A stretch of DNA of 16,548 nucleotides. Source: a candidate division Zixibacteria bacterium 4484_93. Lineage in GTDB: Bacteria; UBP14; UBA6098; 4484-93. The stretch covers positions 1 to 16,548 of the forward strand of contig NATO01000006.1 of NCBI GenBank assembly GCA_002085385.1, in the 5' to 3' direction. Position 1 is the first letter of the stretch. Each line of letters starts with the position of its first letter. Below, one piece after another: positions 1-7,123 of the stretch. Both the position numbers and the translations under genes were made by a program. The notes under the pieces are model-generated. The model saw only the letters and a program-made list of their open reading frames with translations, did no database searches and was not told where the DNA came from.

Positions 1-1052
1 GAAACGATCGCACCTGCATCGAAAAGCTCCTCGAGTGTCCCATTCTTGAGTATCTGTTTATATACCCTTCTTGTCGCTGGGACAACCTTAAGGATACAAC
101 CATCCTTTATTTTCTTTCCTCGCAGGATGTCTGCTGCTATTCTTATGTCCTCGTATCTGCCGTTCGTGCAGGAGCCGATAAACCCCGTGTCGATATGCTT
201 ACCCTCGAACTGCGATACCGGATGGACATTGTGCGGCTCGAAGGGCGCAGAAAGTAAGGGCGTAAGCTTTGATATGTCAAATGTGTATTCAGCCTCGTAT
301 TTTGCATCCGGGTCGGACACAGGCTCGCGATACTCTATTCCCTTGTAGAACTCTCTGATGTGGTCGTTTGGCGGAAGGAGAATGGAAATCAGCCCCATCT
401 CTGTTCCCATACTGGCGATGGTTATCCTTCCGGGCAGCGACAGGCTATCGATATAATCTCCGTAGATTTCGACAATCCGTCCGAGAAGCCCCGATGCACC
501 GAATTTCGACAACAGAAACAGCACCACATCCTTCGGATATACATTGGACGGAGGTATTCCCGTAAGGTTTATTCTGACCGTGTTCGGCACATTGAACCAG
601 ACCTTGCCCGTCTTGAATGCAAATGCGATATCGACATCGCCCATACCCTGCCCGAACGCAGCGACCGCTCCCAGGATGTTGTAGTGAGAATCTGTCCCGA
701 CAGCGGTTGTCCCCGGACGGATGATATGCTCCTCGATAAGGACATGTGTTCCTATCCCCTGGTCGACATCGAACAGTTTTATTCCCTCTTCCCGTGCAAA
801 AATTCGGCAGAACTGCTGGTTCTCCGCATAGGGGATATTGTTTGCCGGAGCGACCGTATCGAATGTGAAGAATGTTTTATCGCGGTCGGCGATGCGATTC
901 TCCTTGTAATGTTTCAGGAGGTTCCTGACGACATTCGGTCCGCCGAAATCCCTTGCGGTTCTCACATCGACATCGAGCCAGACGGTCTCCCCCGGCGACA
1001 CATCGCCTCCTGTATGCCATCCGATAATCTTCTCAATCATTGTCTTGCCCAT
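1..1052 (-). CDS. Aconitase / 3-isopropylmalate dehydratase large subunit family protein (C-terminus cut by window edge)
   Basis: About 350 residues are visible; full-length relatives are about 420, so roughly 70 residues with the last two Fe-S cysteines lie outside the window. Seen: an N-terminal HTGG segment (residues 13-16), GTDSH (119-123), a glycine-rich stretch GQGMGDVD near 135-141, and the cluster motif GSCTNGR with Cys295, which should be one of three ligands of a [4Fe-4S] cluster. Proteins of this family (LeuC, homoaconitase, dimethylmalate dehydratase) isomerise or dehydrate hydroxy acids in the cytoplasm with a separate small subunit, which is not in view. The start is ATG at 1052, with AGGTGAG a few bases upstream and 7 bp after the PHP gene stop, so it is the last visible gene of the ftcD operon. 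The neighbours do not indicate leucine synthesis, so the substrate is left open. The family call is firm; the LeuC identity is only likely. Confidence 0.86.
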   Translation of the reverse strand, partial: MGKTMIEKIIGWHTGGDVSPGETVWLDVDVRTARDFGGPNVVRNLLKHYKENRIADRDKTFFTFDTVAPANNIPYAENQQFCRIFAREEGIKLFDVDQGIGTHVLIEEHIIRPGTTAVGTDSHYNILGAVAAFGQGMGDVDIAFAFKTGKVWFNVPNTVRINLTGIPPSNVYPKDVVLFLLSKFGASGLLGRIVEIYGDYIDSLSLPGRITIASMGTEMGLISILLPPNDHIREFYKGIEYREPVSDPDAKYEAEYTFDISKLTPLLSAPFEPHNVHPVSQFEGKHIDTGFIGSCTNGRYEDIRIAADILRGKKIKDGCILKVVPATRRVYKQILKNGTLEELFDAGAIV

Positions 1053-1059
1053 TGCTCAC

Positions 1060-1923
1060 CTATCCCTTTTTTATGAGGGGCTTCGCTACTTTGCTTCTTT
1101 TCTCATCGATAACTTTTTTTCTCTCCTTGAGCGATGCAAGTATAGAGTAGTCCACTCTAAATTGCCCAAGTTTGCTTGGGTATCTTCCTTTTCCATGGAA
1201 GTCCGAGCCGCCTGTTGTAATGAGATTATATTTCCGTGCAAGCTTTTCGTAGAATGCGACCTGAGGCTTTATATGCTTGCAATAATATGCTTCTATTCCA
1301 TCGAGCCCTGCTTTTGCAAACCCGGCAATCTTCTCATCGTGTCGTGTCGACCCCGGATGTGCCAGCACTGCTACTCCACCTGCTATGTGAATCTCATCGA
1401 ATAATGTCTTCGGGTCTATCGTAGGGTTCGGGATATATGCCGGACCGCCTTTTCTAAGCAGACCCTGGAATAGGGCTGATGTGCTTTCTGACAGCCCCTT
1501 TTTAACCATCGTCTGTGCAATATTCTGCCTGCCTATGCTTCCTCTGGAGCCAGTTTTGAGGATGTCTTCGATGTCGAGTTTATATCCGAGCCGATTTATC
1601 CGTGCTATCATCTTCTCCGCCCGAATGAGCCTTTTTTGAGTGAGTTCCTCAAGGAGAGAGCAAAAGCGCTCGGTCTGCTCGAAATAATATGCGAGAATAT
1701 GAAAGGATGCATTATCGAAATATATTGATATCTCAACCCCCGGAACGAACTCGAGTCCCAGTCTTTCTGCCGCCTTTTCCGCCTCCGATAACCCTTTTAT
1801 GGTATCGTGGTCTGTGACGGAAAATGCAGTAATTCCTGCTTTCTTTATCTCTTCTGCTATCTCGGCGGGTGAGAGCTCTCCGTCGGAGAAGTTAGAATGT
1901 ATGTGCAGGTCAACCCCTGGCAT
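1060..1923 (-). CDS. PHP-domain metal-dependent phosphoesterase
   Basis: A 287-residue protein of the PHP (polymerase and histidinol phosphatase) family, close in layout to the TrpH/YciV group, which includes 3',5'-nucleoside bisphosphate phosphatases (RNase AM). Metal-binding motifs are visible in order: DLHIHSNFSDG (5-15), TDHDT (37-41), PGVEIS (61-66), His75, LAHPG (187-191) and GSDFHG (239-244). Together these make up the multi-metal phosphohydrolase centre. The region between about 95 and 165 is the usual insertion of this subgroup. No signal peptide or membrane segment is seen, so it should be cytosolic. The ATG at 1921-1923 overlaps the stop of the upstream cyclodeaminase gene by one base (TAATG), which implies translational coupling. 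Substrate is not predictable from position: a nucleotide bisphosphatase is the best family guess, but the folate neighbours could mean another phosphoester. Confidence 0.9.
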   Translation of the reverse strand: MPGVDLHIHSNFSDGELSPAEIAEEIKKAGITAFSVTDHDTIKGLSEAEKAAERLGLEFVPGVEISIYFDNASFHILAYYFEQTERFCSLLEELTQKRLIRAEKMIARINRLGYKLDIEDILKTGSRGSIGRQNIAQTMVKKGLSESTSALFQGLLRKGGPAYIPNPTIDPKTLFDEIHIAGGVAVLAHPGSTRHDEKIAGFAKAGLDGIEAYYCKHIKPQVAFYEKLARKYNLITTGGSDFHGKGRYPSKLGQFRVDYSILASLKERKKVIDEKRSKVAKPLIKKG

Positions 1924-2552
1924 TAAATATTCTTTTTGACCTCCGAGAAGACCAACTCGGTAAGTTTCTCAGCCTTTGGCAGGATATCCTTAACCTTTGT
2001 TGAGTAATCTTTGACAAACTGCTCGTTCTTGATGGATGTGAGGTTTATCCAGACATTGAGTGCTCCACTCTTCACAGCGGAGAGAGCCATAACTGCGGCG
2101 ACCCCTGCATCGGAAATGGAGTTTTTGTTCCCTATCTTTGCAGCTACCTCTGTTAGCTTCAGGAGCTTATACCCGTTCTCGATTGTCCGGAATGGCACCA
2201 GTGTTGCCTTCTGCAGTGAGTGCTGGATAGCCTCCTTCCGTATCTTTTTCTCATTGTCCGTTCCCTTCGGCAGACGGAACGCTTCCATAACCTCGTTGAA
2301 CGCCTCTGTGTCCTCCTCAAACAGCTCGAGGAAATCCTTGCGGAGAGTGTCCGCTTCGGAGTGTATTTTCTCCATCTCCTTGGAATATTCCTCATACCCC
2401 TTTTTCCCAATGGTGAGGTTGGCAACCATAGAGACCAGTGCAGCCCCTAAGGCGCCCGATAGTGCCGCGACAGACCCTCCTCCCGGTGCAGGTGAAGAGG
2501 AAGCCAGCTCCTTAACAAACTGCTTAATATCCATTTCACTCAGATTCGCCAT
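1923..2552 (-). CDS. Formimidoyl-THF cyclodeaminase / methenyl-THF cyclohydrolase family protein
   Basis: A 209-residue all-helical protein of the FTCD C-terminal (cyclodeaminase/FchA) family. Its hallmark is the N-terminal loop APGGGSVAA around residues 22-30, followed by a small-residue helix; SISDAGVAA (about 145-153) and NVWINL (about 166-171) are also typical. The enzyme releases ammonia from 5-formimino-THF to give 5,10-methenyl-THF, or in FchA relatives hydrolyses methenyl-THF. In mammals this domain is fused to formiminotransferase; here the two are separate adjacent genes, ftcD first, so consecutive steps are encoded side by side. The start chosen is ATG at 2552, because AAGGAGGG lies 5 bases upstream; an in-frame GTG at 2558 would overlap that ribosome site. 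Deaminase and cyclohydrolase activity cannot be told apart by eye. Confidence 0.9.
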   Translation of the reverse strand: MANLSEMDIKQFVKELASSSPAPGGGSVAALSGALGAALVSMVANLTIGKKGYEEYSKEMEKIHSEADTLRKDFLELFEEDTEAFNEVMEAFRLPKGTDNEKKIRKEAIQHSLQKATLVPFRTIENGYKLLKLTEVAAKIGNKNSISDAGVAAVMALSAVKSGALNVWINLTSIKNEQFVKDYSTKVKDILPKAEKLTELVFSEVKKNI

Positions 2553-2557
2553 CGTCA

Positions 2558-2565
2558 CCCTCCTT
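2558..2565 (-). promoter_or_regulatory. Ribosome binding site deciding the cyclodeaminase start
   Basis: On the minus strand AAGGAGGG sits here, 5 bases before ATG 2552. It also contains part of the ftcD stop codon (TAA at 2566-2564), so termination of ftcD and initiation of the next gene are adjacent. The candidate GTG at 2558-2556 overlaps the site and so cannot be served by it. Confidence 0.75.
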
Positions 2566-3574
2566 ATACCATATATTCGATTATTTTCTTCTCTGGCTCA
2601 AATTTATATAGGTCGGACAGTCCGAGATACTCTATTGCGATATCGACAATCTTCCTCTCATCGATGGGGATTATTCCCTTTTTCTTTAATATCTCATATT
2701 TCCCAGCCATAAGCAAGGCTTCCAGTGGTGTCAGACCGACAATCTCCGAGCCTGTTACCTCGACACCGAATTCTGTTGCGTCGTGCTTTATTCCCTCAAA
2801 TATCTCATGGGGGGCGGTTATCCGGTAGTTGACAAGATTTATAGAGACCTGTGTTATGTGGTAGTTTTCGAGGTAGACGCCCATTGCCTTTGTCGCCTTG
2901 AACCTACCGGGTATCCGCTCCTTTTCTCCATCCTCTCGTTTGACCTTTCGTCCGCTCTCCCTTATCCTTTTTGCTATCTCGTTTGCTATCTTCTTGTCCT
3001 CCGTCTTCAGGTTGACATTGTAAGCGATGAGGAAGAACCTCGCTCCCGTAACCGTGGCACCGTATCTCGGGACAAACTCATCGGGGCCGAAATCCGGTTT
3101 CCATTCCGGGTCTTTTAGTTTCTCCTGTAATCCCTCGTATTCCCCCGCTCGAACCTTGGAGAGGTTCCTCCGCTCTGGTTTTGTTGCCGAGTTCTCATAC
3201 AGGTATATCGGCACATTTAATGTATCTGCCACCTTCTTTGCATATCGTTTTGACAGCTCGACACACTCCTCCATTGTTACACCCGAAACGGGCACAAACG
3301 GCACAACATCGGCGGCTCCCATTCTGGGATGCTCACCTTTGTGTTTTGTCATATCGATGAGCTCGTAAGCCTTCTTTGTCGCAGCAAACGCCGCCTCAAC
3401 CACACCATCAGGCTCACCTGCAAATGTCACCACAACGCGGTTGTAGTCAGCATCCGGCTCAACATTCAGGAGCTTTGCTCCTTTTGTTTTTCTTATCTCA
3501 TCGGCGATTGCATCGATGATGTTTTTATCTCTTCCCTCGGAGAAATTCGGCACGCACTCGACAATTTTCCTCAT
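2564..3574 (-). CDS. ftcD: Glutamate formimidoyltransferase
   Basis: 336 residues, the size of a stand-alone bacterial formiminotransferase. The opening VECVPNFSEGRD (5-16) and the segment GEHPRMGAADVVPFVPV (80-96) are diagnostic. His82 falls at the same number as the catalytic histidine I recall for the mammalian enzyme. A second conserved block, GARFFLIAYNVNL, is at 178-190, where the C-terminal formiminotransferase subdomain begins. The enzyme moves the formimino group between N-formimino-L-glutamate and tetrahydrofolate in the cytosol, normally the last step of one histidine-degradation route. No hut genes are visible, so the formimino source is not shown. ATG 3574 has AAGGAGGA 5 bases upstream. 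It is the first gene of the minus-strand operon and is read from the promoter at 3614-3641. Confidence 0.95.
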   Translation of the reverse strand: MRKIVECVPNFSEGRDKNIIDAIADEIRKTKGAKLLNVEPDADYNRVVVTFAGEPDGVVEAAFAATKKAYELIDMTKHKGEHPRMGAADVVPFVPVSGVTMEECVELSKRYAKKVADTLNVPIYLYENSATKPERRNLSKVRAGEYEGLQEKLKDPEWKPDFGPDEFVPRYGATVTGARFFLIAYNVNLKTEDKKIANEIAKRIRESGRKVKREDGEKERIPGRFKATKAMGVYLENYHITQVSINLVNYRITAPHEIFEGIKHDATEFGVEVTGSEIVGLTPLEALLMAGKYEILKKKGIIPIDERKIVDIAIEYLGLSDLYKFEPEKKIIEYMV

Positions 3575-3613
3575 ATTTCCTCCTTCATTATCTCCTGCCA
3601 GCGATAGTCTGAC

Positions 3614-3641
3614 AATTTATAAATAATACCCACTCTGTCAA
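3614..3641 (-). promoter_or_regulatory. Sigma70-like promoter of the ftcD operon
   Basis: On the minus strand there is a perfect TTGACA (-35, at 3641-3636), a 16-base spacer, then TAAATT (-10, at 3619-3614). It lies about 40 bases before the ftcD start. The same TTGACA-N16-TAAATT layout precedes the histidine kinase gene at 15370-15397, which strengthens the call. No start-site data exist here. Confidence 0.55.
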
Positions 3642-3662
3642 GCCTTTTTGCTTGACTTGACA
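3636..3662. repeat. Nested inverted repeat between divergent promoters (possible operator)
   Basis: TGTCAAG (3636-3642) is mirrored by CTTGACA (3656-3662). Nested inside, GTCAAGC (3637-3643) is mirrored by GCTTGAC (3650-3656) around a 6-base CTTTTT-type loop. The outer arms are the two -35 boxes themselves, so a small perfect palindrome at this site could be partly a by-product of two consensus hexamers facing away. The inner pair extends beyond that and could bind a dimeric regulator, or form a weak hairpin. Confidence 0.45.
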
Positions 3663-3685
3663 CGGGATTTTGGATAAGTTGTTAT
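3657..3685 (+). promoter_or_regulatory. Sigma70-like promoter of the restriction-modification genes
   Basis: TTGACA at 3657-3662, a 17-base spacer, then TGTTAT at 3680-3685 (4 of 6 bases of the -10 consensus). Transcription would begin near 3692, giving a leader of about 55 bases before the methyltransferase ATG at 3747. This position argues against the in-frame TTG at 3693 as start, which would sit at the very 5' end of the transcript. Confidence 0.5.
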
Positions 3686-3746
3686 TTAAAATTTGACTTG
3701 TCGTGGATTGTCGGAAGTAGCAAGTGCGGGAGGGAGAACAACCAAT

Positions 3747-4970
3747 ATGCTTGAAGCAAACAAAAAGGCTGCGAAGAAATTCAATATAGATACTCAGTTG
3801 ATTGAGAAGAAAACAGATAGTCGCAAGAATATTGAAATCTTGGGTGACGATCTAACTTTTATTCATATTCGAGAATTTCAAAGAACAAAGCATGTTCATC
3901 GTTTGCATCCTTATCTTGGTAAATTCATTCCTCAATTAGTAGAAGTATTCTTGAGAAAATATTTTAAAAGAGGAGACACTATTCTTGACCCTTTCTCTGG
4001 CTCAGGAACTGCTTTAGTTGAGGCAAATGTTTTAGGGATAAATTCAGTTGGGATTGAGTTGTCTCCCTTCAATGTGTTAATTCAAGAAGTGAAAACACGA
4101 AAATACAATCTTGCGGAAGCCGAAAGAGAAATAAAAGATGCACTAAAAAGATTAAAATCTTTTTCCAGCAGATTACAAAATAAAGAGCACTCTCTTTTTA
4201 ATGACGGGGTGGAAAGATTTGAAACTGATAGTGAATATTTAAAAACATGGTTTTCTGACAGAGCATTACAAGAGATTTTATTTTATCGGAGTATAGTTAA
4301 GGATTACAAAAATCAGGATGTTCTGAAAATTATTCTTTCAAGGTCTGCCCGCTCTGCAAGGCTTATTCCACATTACGATTTAGCACGTCCTAAAAAACCA
4401 GTGAGAGAAACATACTGGTGTATAAAACACAAAAGATATTGCACACCGGTTGATGAGGCGTTAAAGTTTATCAATCGTTATAGTTGGGATACAATAAAAA
4501 GACTAAGAGAGTTTGACAAAATTAGAACCGACGCTTTTGTTAAAATCTTTCAGGGAGATGCGAGGACCATTAAGCTACCCAGTGATTTAAGAATAGATGG
4601 CATATTTACATCGCCACCCTATGTTGGACTTATTGATTATCATGAACAGCATAGATATGCATATGAGTTGTTTAATTTCCCAAGACTTGACGATTTGGAG
4701 ATAGGACCTGCCAGAAAGGGACAGAATGGGAACGCCAAGAAAAAATACATGGAAGGAATAACAGAAGTCTTCAAAAATGTATCTAAATATCTGAAGGATG
4801 GTGCATTAATTTTTGTTGTGGCAAATGATAAATTTAAACTATATCCTGAAATTGGAAAACGATGTGGTTTTAAACTGATTGACATTTTCAATAGGCCAGT
4901 ATTAATGAGAACGGAGAGAGATCAAAATAAGTATTTTGAATCAATATTCTATTTTATTAAGGAGCAATAA
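3747..4970 (+). CDS. Type II DNA methyltransferase (N4-cytosine or N6-adenine), partner of TdeIII-family endonuclease
   Basis: 407 residues from ATG 3747. Motif I, DPFSGSGTALVEA, is at 81-93 and IELSP at 103-107, together forming the S-adenosylmethionine site. A motif X-like segment with HPYLGKFIPQL precedes it (about 54-64). The catalytic motif IV TSPPY is at 288-292. SPPY is the form usual in N4-cytosine enzymes, so m4C is favoured, but m6A is not excluded. About 180 residues separate motifs I and IV and include a CxxHxxxC stretch (Cys225, His228, Cys232). It should protect host DNA from the downstream endonuclease; the stop and the next ATG abut. An AGGGAG element is 10 bases before the chosen ATG; an in-frame TTG at 3693 would add 18 residues that look unrelated to the family. 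AT-rich composition suggests transfer. Confidence 0.92.
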   Translation: MLEANKKAAKKFNIDTQLIEKKTDSRKNIEILGDDLTFIHIREFQRTKHVHRLHPYLGKFIPQLVEVFLRKYFKRGDTILDPFSGSGTALVEANVLGINSVGIELSPFNVLIQEVKTRKYNLAEAEREIKDALKRLKSFSSRLQNKEHSLFNDGVERFETDSEYLKTWFSDRALQEILFYRSIVKDYKNQDVLKIILSRSARSARLIPHYDLARPKKPVRETYWCIKHKRYCTPVDEALKFINRYSWDTIKRLREFDKIRTDAFVKIFQGDARTIKLPSDLRIDGIFTSPPYVGLIDYHEQHRYAYELFNFPRLDDLEIGPARKGQNGNAKKKYMEGITEVFKNVSKYLKDGALIFVVANDKFKLYPEIGKRCGFKLIDIFNRPVLMRTERDQNKYFESIFYFIKEQ

Positions 4971-5744
4971 ATGAGTTTATCAATGGAACAAAAGCAGAAT
5001 GTTTCCTCTTTGTTGAAACAAAAGATAAGAGATAAGCTAAAGAGGTACTCTCCAGAAACAGAATCAATGCCCTTTCACTTCCGATTGCTTGGCAGGGATA
5101 GAATGGCTTTGTATTCATTTATCCATTCTGTAAATACAATGCTTGGACAATCAATCTTTGAAAAGGTAGGCGAGATTATTGCAAAGACAAGTTTTGAGAA
5201 AGTAAAGTCTCAATATAGAATCGAGGGATATTTAAGCGACAAAGCTGTCTTAGAGATTGATCAAATAATGTTAGAGTTGAAAGCTACCAAAAAACGGGCA
5301 AATGTATCTGAAGAAGACCGTAGAATAAGGTTATCTTCTAAATCTGGCAATCTTGGAAAGATAAGAAAATCCCGTGTTGATCTCTTTGTTGCTCGTAGTG
5401 GACAAGAATACTATTTTGAAATAAAAACCGTTAAGCCAAATATTGATGTTTTTGCCAGAACAAAGGAAAAATTGCTCCAATGGAAAGCAATGAGATATAG
5501 TATTAACCAAGGGCTTACAGTGAAATCCTATATCTGCATTCCATATAATCCAGAAGCCCCCAAGCCATATAGTCGCTGGACATTACAAGGGCTGTATGAG
5601 CTAGATCAGGAAGTTTTAGTTGCTGAAGAATTCTGGGACTTTTTAGGTGGTAAAGGAACATACGAGGAGCTCCTAGATATTTTTGAGCAGGCAGGAATAG
5701 AACTACGAGATGAGATAGACGACAAGCTTTCGGAATTTAAGTGA
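4971..5744 (+). CDS. TdeIII-family type II restriction endonuclease
   Basis: 257 residues, matching from memory the TdeIII family (Pfam RE_TdeIII). Family-typical segments are MPFHFRLLGRDRMALYSFIHS (33-53), IPYNPEAPKPYSRWT (190-204) and VAEEFWDFLGGKGTYEELLD (217-236). A PD-(D/E)XK-type nuclease core is visible: Asp137 in RVDLF, then Glu150-x-Lys152 in YYFEIKTVKPN. It would cut unmethylated DNA at the site protected by the preceding methyltransferase; the family type enzyme is, as I recall, specific for GGNCC. ATG follows the methyltransferase stop with no gap, and AAGGAG at 4959-4964 is well placed. Length is normal and the frame intact, so it looks functional. No controller protein gene is present. 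Confidence 0.9.
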   Translation: MSLSMEQKQNVSSLLKQKIRDKLKRYSPETESMPFHFRLLGRDRMALYSFIHSVNTMLGQSIFEKVGEIIAKTSFEKVKSQYRIEGYLSDKAVLEIDQIMLELKATKKRANVSEEDRRIRLSSKSGNLGKIRKSRVDLFVARSGQEYYFEIKTVKPNIDVFARTKEKLLQWKAMRYSINQGLTVKSYICIPYNPEAPKPYSRWTLQGLYELDQEVLVAEEFWDFLGGKGTYEELLDIFEQAGIELRDEIDDKLSEFK

Positions 5745-5787
5745 ATTAATTTGTAGCGATAAAAAGCGAAGGTTGGAGAGGTAACAG

Positions 5788-7098
5788 ATGATTAAGCCGA
5801 GGCTATTCCGAGGTTTCCGCGATTATCCCCCTGAGGAGATGCTCCCGCGGGAAAAACTGATTGAACATATCAAGCACATATTTCACAGGTATGGTTTTGT
5901 TCCGCTTGAGACACCTGCTATTGAATATGTCGATGTGCTTCTCGGCAAGTATGGCTCGGAGGGTGAGAAATTGATATATCGTCTCGCTTACAAGGATGGC
6001 AACACGCTTGCCCTCCGCTATGACCTGACAGTTCCCCTCGCTCGGTTCTATGCGATGAACTATACCCATCTCCCTCTTCCATTCAGGCGCTATCAGATAG
6101 AGAAGGTATGGCGTGCGGAACATGCCCAGATGACGAGGGGCAGGTTCCGTGAGTTCTATCAGTGTGATGTCGATATTGTCGGAGCTTTTCCACCTCTCCC
6201 GGATGCTGAACTCATCTCTCTTATAAACGATGCGCTATCCGATATCGGGTTCCACCGCTTCATCATAAAGACAAGCCACAGAAAATTTCTCCCAGAGTTT
6301 CTCCGGTATGCAGGGATAGAGAGACCATCTGAGCTTGAGGTTGCCCGTGTTGTCGATAAACTCGACAGGCTCGGAAAGGAAGATGTTGTTATTGAGCTGG
6401 AGAAGCTCGGTTTATCTGCCCGACAGATTGACAAACTGTTTGATATACTCGATATATCAGGTGAGCCGGATGAGGTCATCGACAGGCTCTCATCTCTCCT
6501 CGGTGAGAGGATTTCTGGCATCTGTGGCGAGATGAAAAGATTTTTCGATATGGTTTCCTCTTTTGGAGTTCCGAAAGAGAAGCTGGTGTTCGACCTCTCA
6601 CTTATGCGTGGACTCGACTACTACACAGGGATTGTTTTTGAGGCGTATCTCCCCGATTTCCCTGATATTGGTAGTCTTGCCGGCGGTGGTAGATATGACA
6701 ATCTTGTTGGACTTTTTATGAACAGGAGTGTCCCGGCGACCGGCACGACCATAGGTGTTGACAGAATCCTAACGGCTATGAGGCGCTCGGAAATTGTGCT
6801 AAAAGATGAAGATGTCGCGAAGGTATTCTTTGCGCTGTTTGACAAAGGCTCTGTGGATTATGTCCTTTCTATTGTTTCTCACCTTCGCCGTGAGGGGATA
6901 CCTGTCGAGCTTGCAGGGAAACTCTGTTCTCTCAAAGAAAATATTCAGACGGCAGCGAAGAAGAACTACAGGTATCTTTTGATAGCAGGTGGAGATGAGA
7001 AGAGCAAAGCTGTGGTTGCTGTCCGTGACCTGAAGACCAGGGAGCAGAAAGAATTCACTGTGTCCGAGCTTGTCAAATGGGGTAAAGGACTGTGTTGA
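5788..7098 (+). CDS. hisS: Histidine--tRNA ligase
   Basis: 436 residues, full length for bacterial HisRS, a class II cytosolic synthetase that activates histidine and charges tRNA-His. Seen: FRGFRDYPPEEM (8-18), ALRYDLTVPLAR (75-86), motif 2 RYQIEKVWRAEHAQMTRGRF (101-120) with EFYQCDVDIVG following, the histidine-binding signature RGLDYYTG (274-281), GGGRYD (299-304) and motif 3 ATGTTIGVDR (317-326). A C-terminal anticodon-binding domain follows from about 343. ATG has GGAGAGGT 5-10 bases upstream. Only 43 bp separate it from the endonuclease stop, and I see neither a terminator nor a clear promoter there, so it may be partly read from the restriction-modification promoter. GC returns to about 50% here. 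Confidence 0.97.
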   Translation: MIKPRLFRGFRDYPPEEMLPREKLIEHIKHIFHRYGFVPLETPAIEYVDVLLGKYGSEGEKLIYRLAYKDGNTLALRYDLTVPLARFYAMNYTHLPLPFRRYQIEKVWRAEHAQMTRGRFREFYQCDVDIVGAFPPLPDAELISLINDALSDIGFHRFIIKTSHRKFLPEFLRYAGIERPSELEVARVVDKLDRLGKEDVVIELEKLGLSARQIDKLFDILDISGEPDEVIDRLSSLLGERISGICGEMKRFFDMVSSFGVPKEKLVFDLSLMRGLDYYTGIVFEAYLPDFPDIGSLAGGGRYDNLVGLFMNRSVPATGTTIGVDRILTAMRRSEIVLKDEDVAKVFFALFDKGSVDYVLSIVSHLRREGIPVELAGKLCSLKENIQTAAKKNYRYLLIAGGDEKSKAVVAVRDLKTREQKEFTVSELVKWGKGLC

Positions 7099-7112
7099 TG
7101 AACGATTTAGAT

Positions 7113-7118
7113 AGGAGG
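7113..7118 (+). promoter_or_regulatory. Ribosome binding site deciding a TTG start
   Basis: A perfect AGGAGG lies 5 bases before TTG 7124, the start of the MacA-like adaptor. An ATG at 7120 is too close to the site and out of frame, so TTG is the supported start. Confidence 0.75.
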
Positions 7119-7123
7119 CATGC

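Larger units (their letters stand above)
3657..5744 (+). other. AT-rich restriction-modification island
   Basis: From the plus-strand promoter to the endonuclease stop, base composition drops clearly: sampled 60-base lines give about 30-40% GC, against about 50% in hisS and the ABC genes. Codon choice shifts to AGA, AAA and ATT-rich usage. The island sits between the ftcD operon and hisS and carries its own promoter. I see no integrase, transposase or convincing flanking direct repeat, so transfer is inferred from composition and gene type only. Confidence 0.6.

Noticed and set aside
360..1076. Plus-strand open frame of 238 codons
   Set aside because: It lies wholly opposite the aconitase-family gene, whose minus-strand translation shows conserved motifs; the plus-strand product has no family features.
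2011..2712. Plus-strand open frame of 233 codons
   Set aside because: Antisense shadow of the cyclodeaminase and ftcD genes, both clearly recognised on the minus strand.
3693..3746. TTG start adding 18 residues to the methyltransferase
   Set aside because: The predicted transcript would begin near 3692, leaving no leader or ribosome site; ATG 3747 has an upstream AGGGAG.
3600..5760. AGCGATA at 3600-3606 and 5754-5760 as target duplication flanking the restriction-modification island
   Set aside because: Only 7 bases, expected by chance at this scale, and the left copy sits within the ftcD leader rather than at the composition break.
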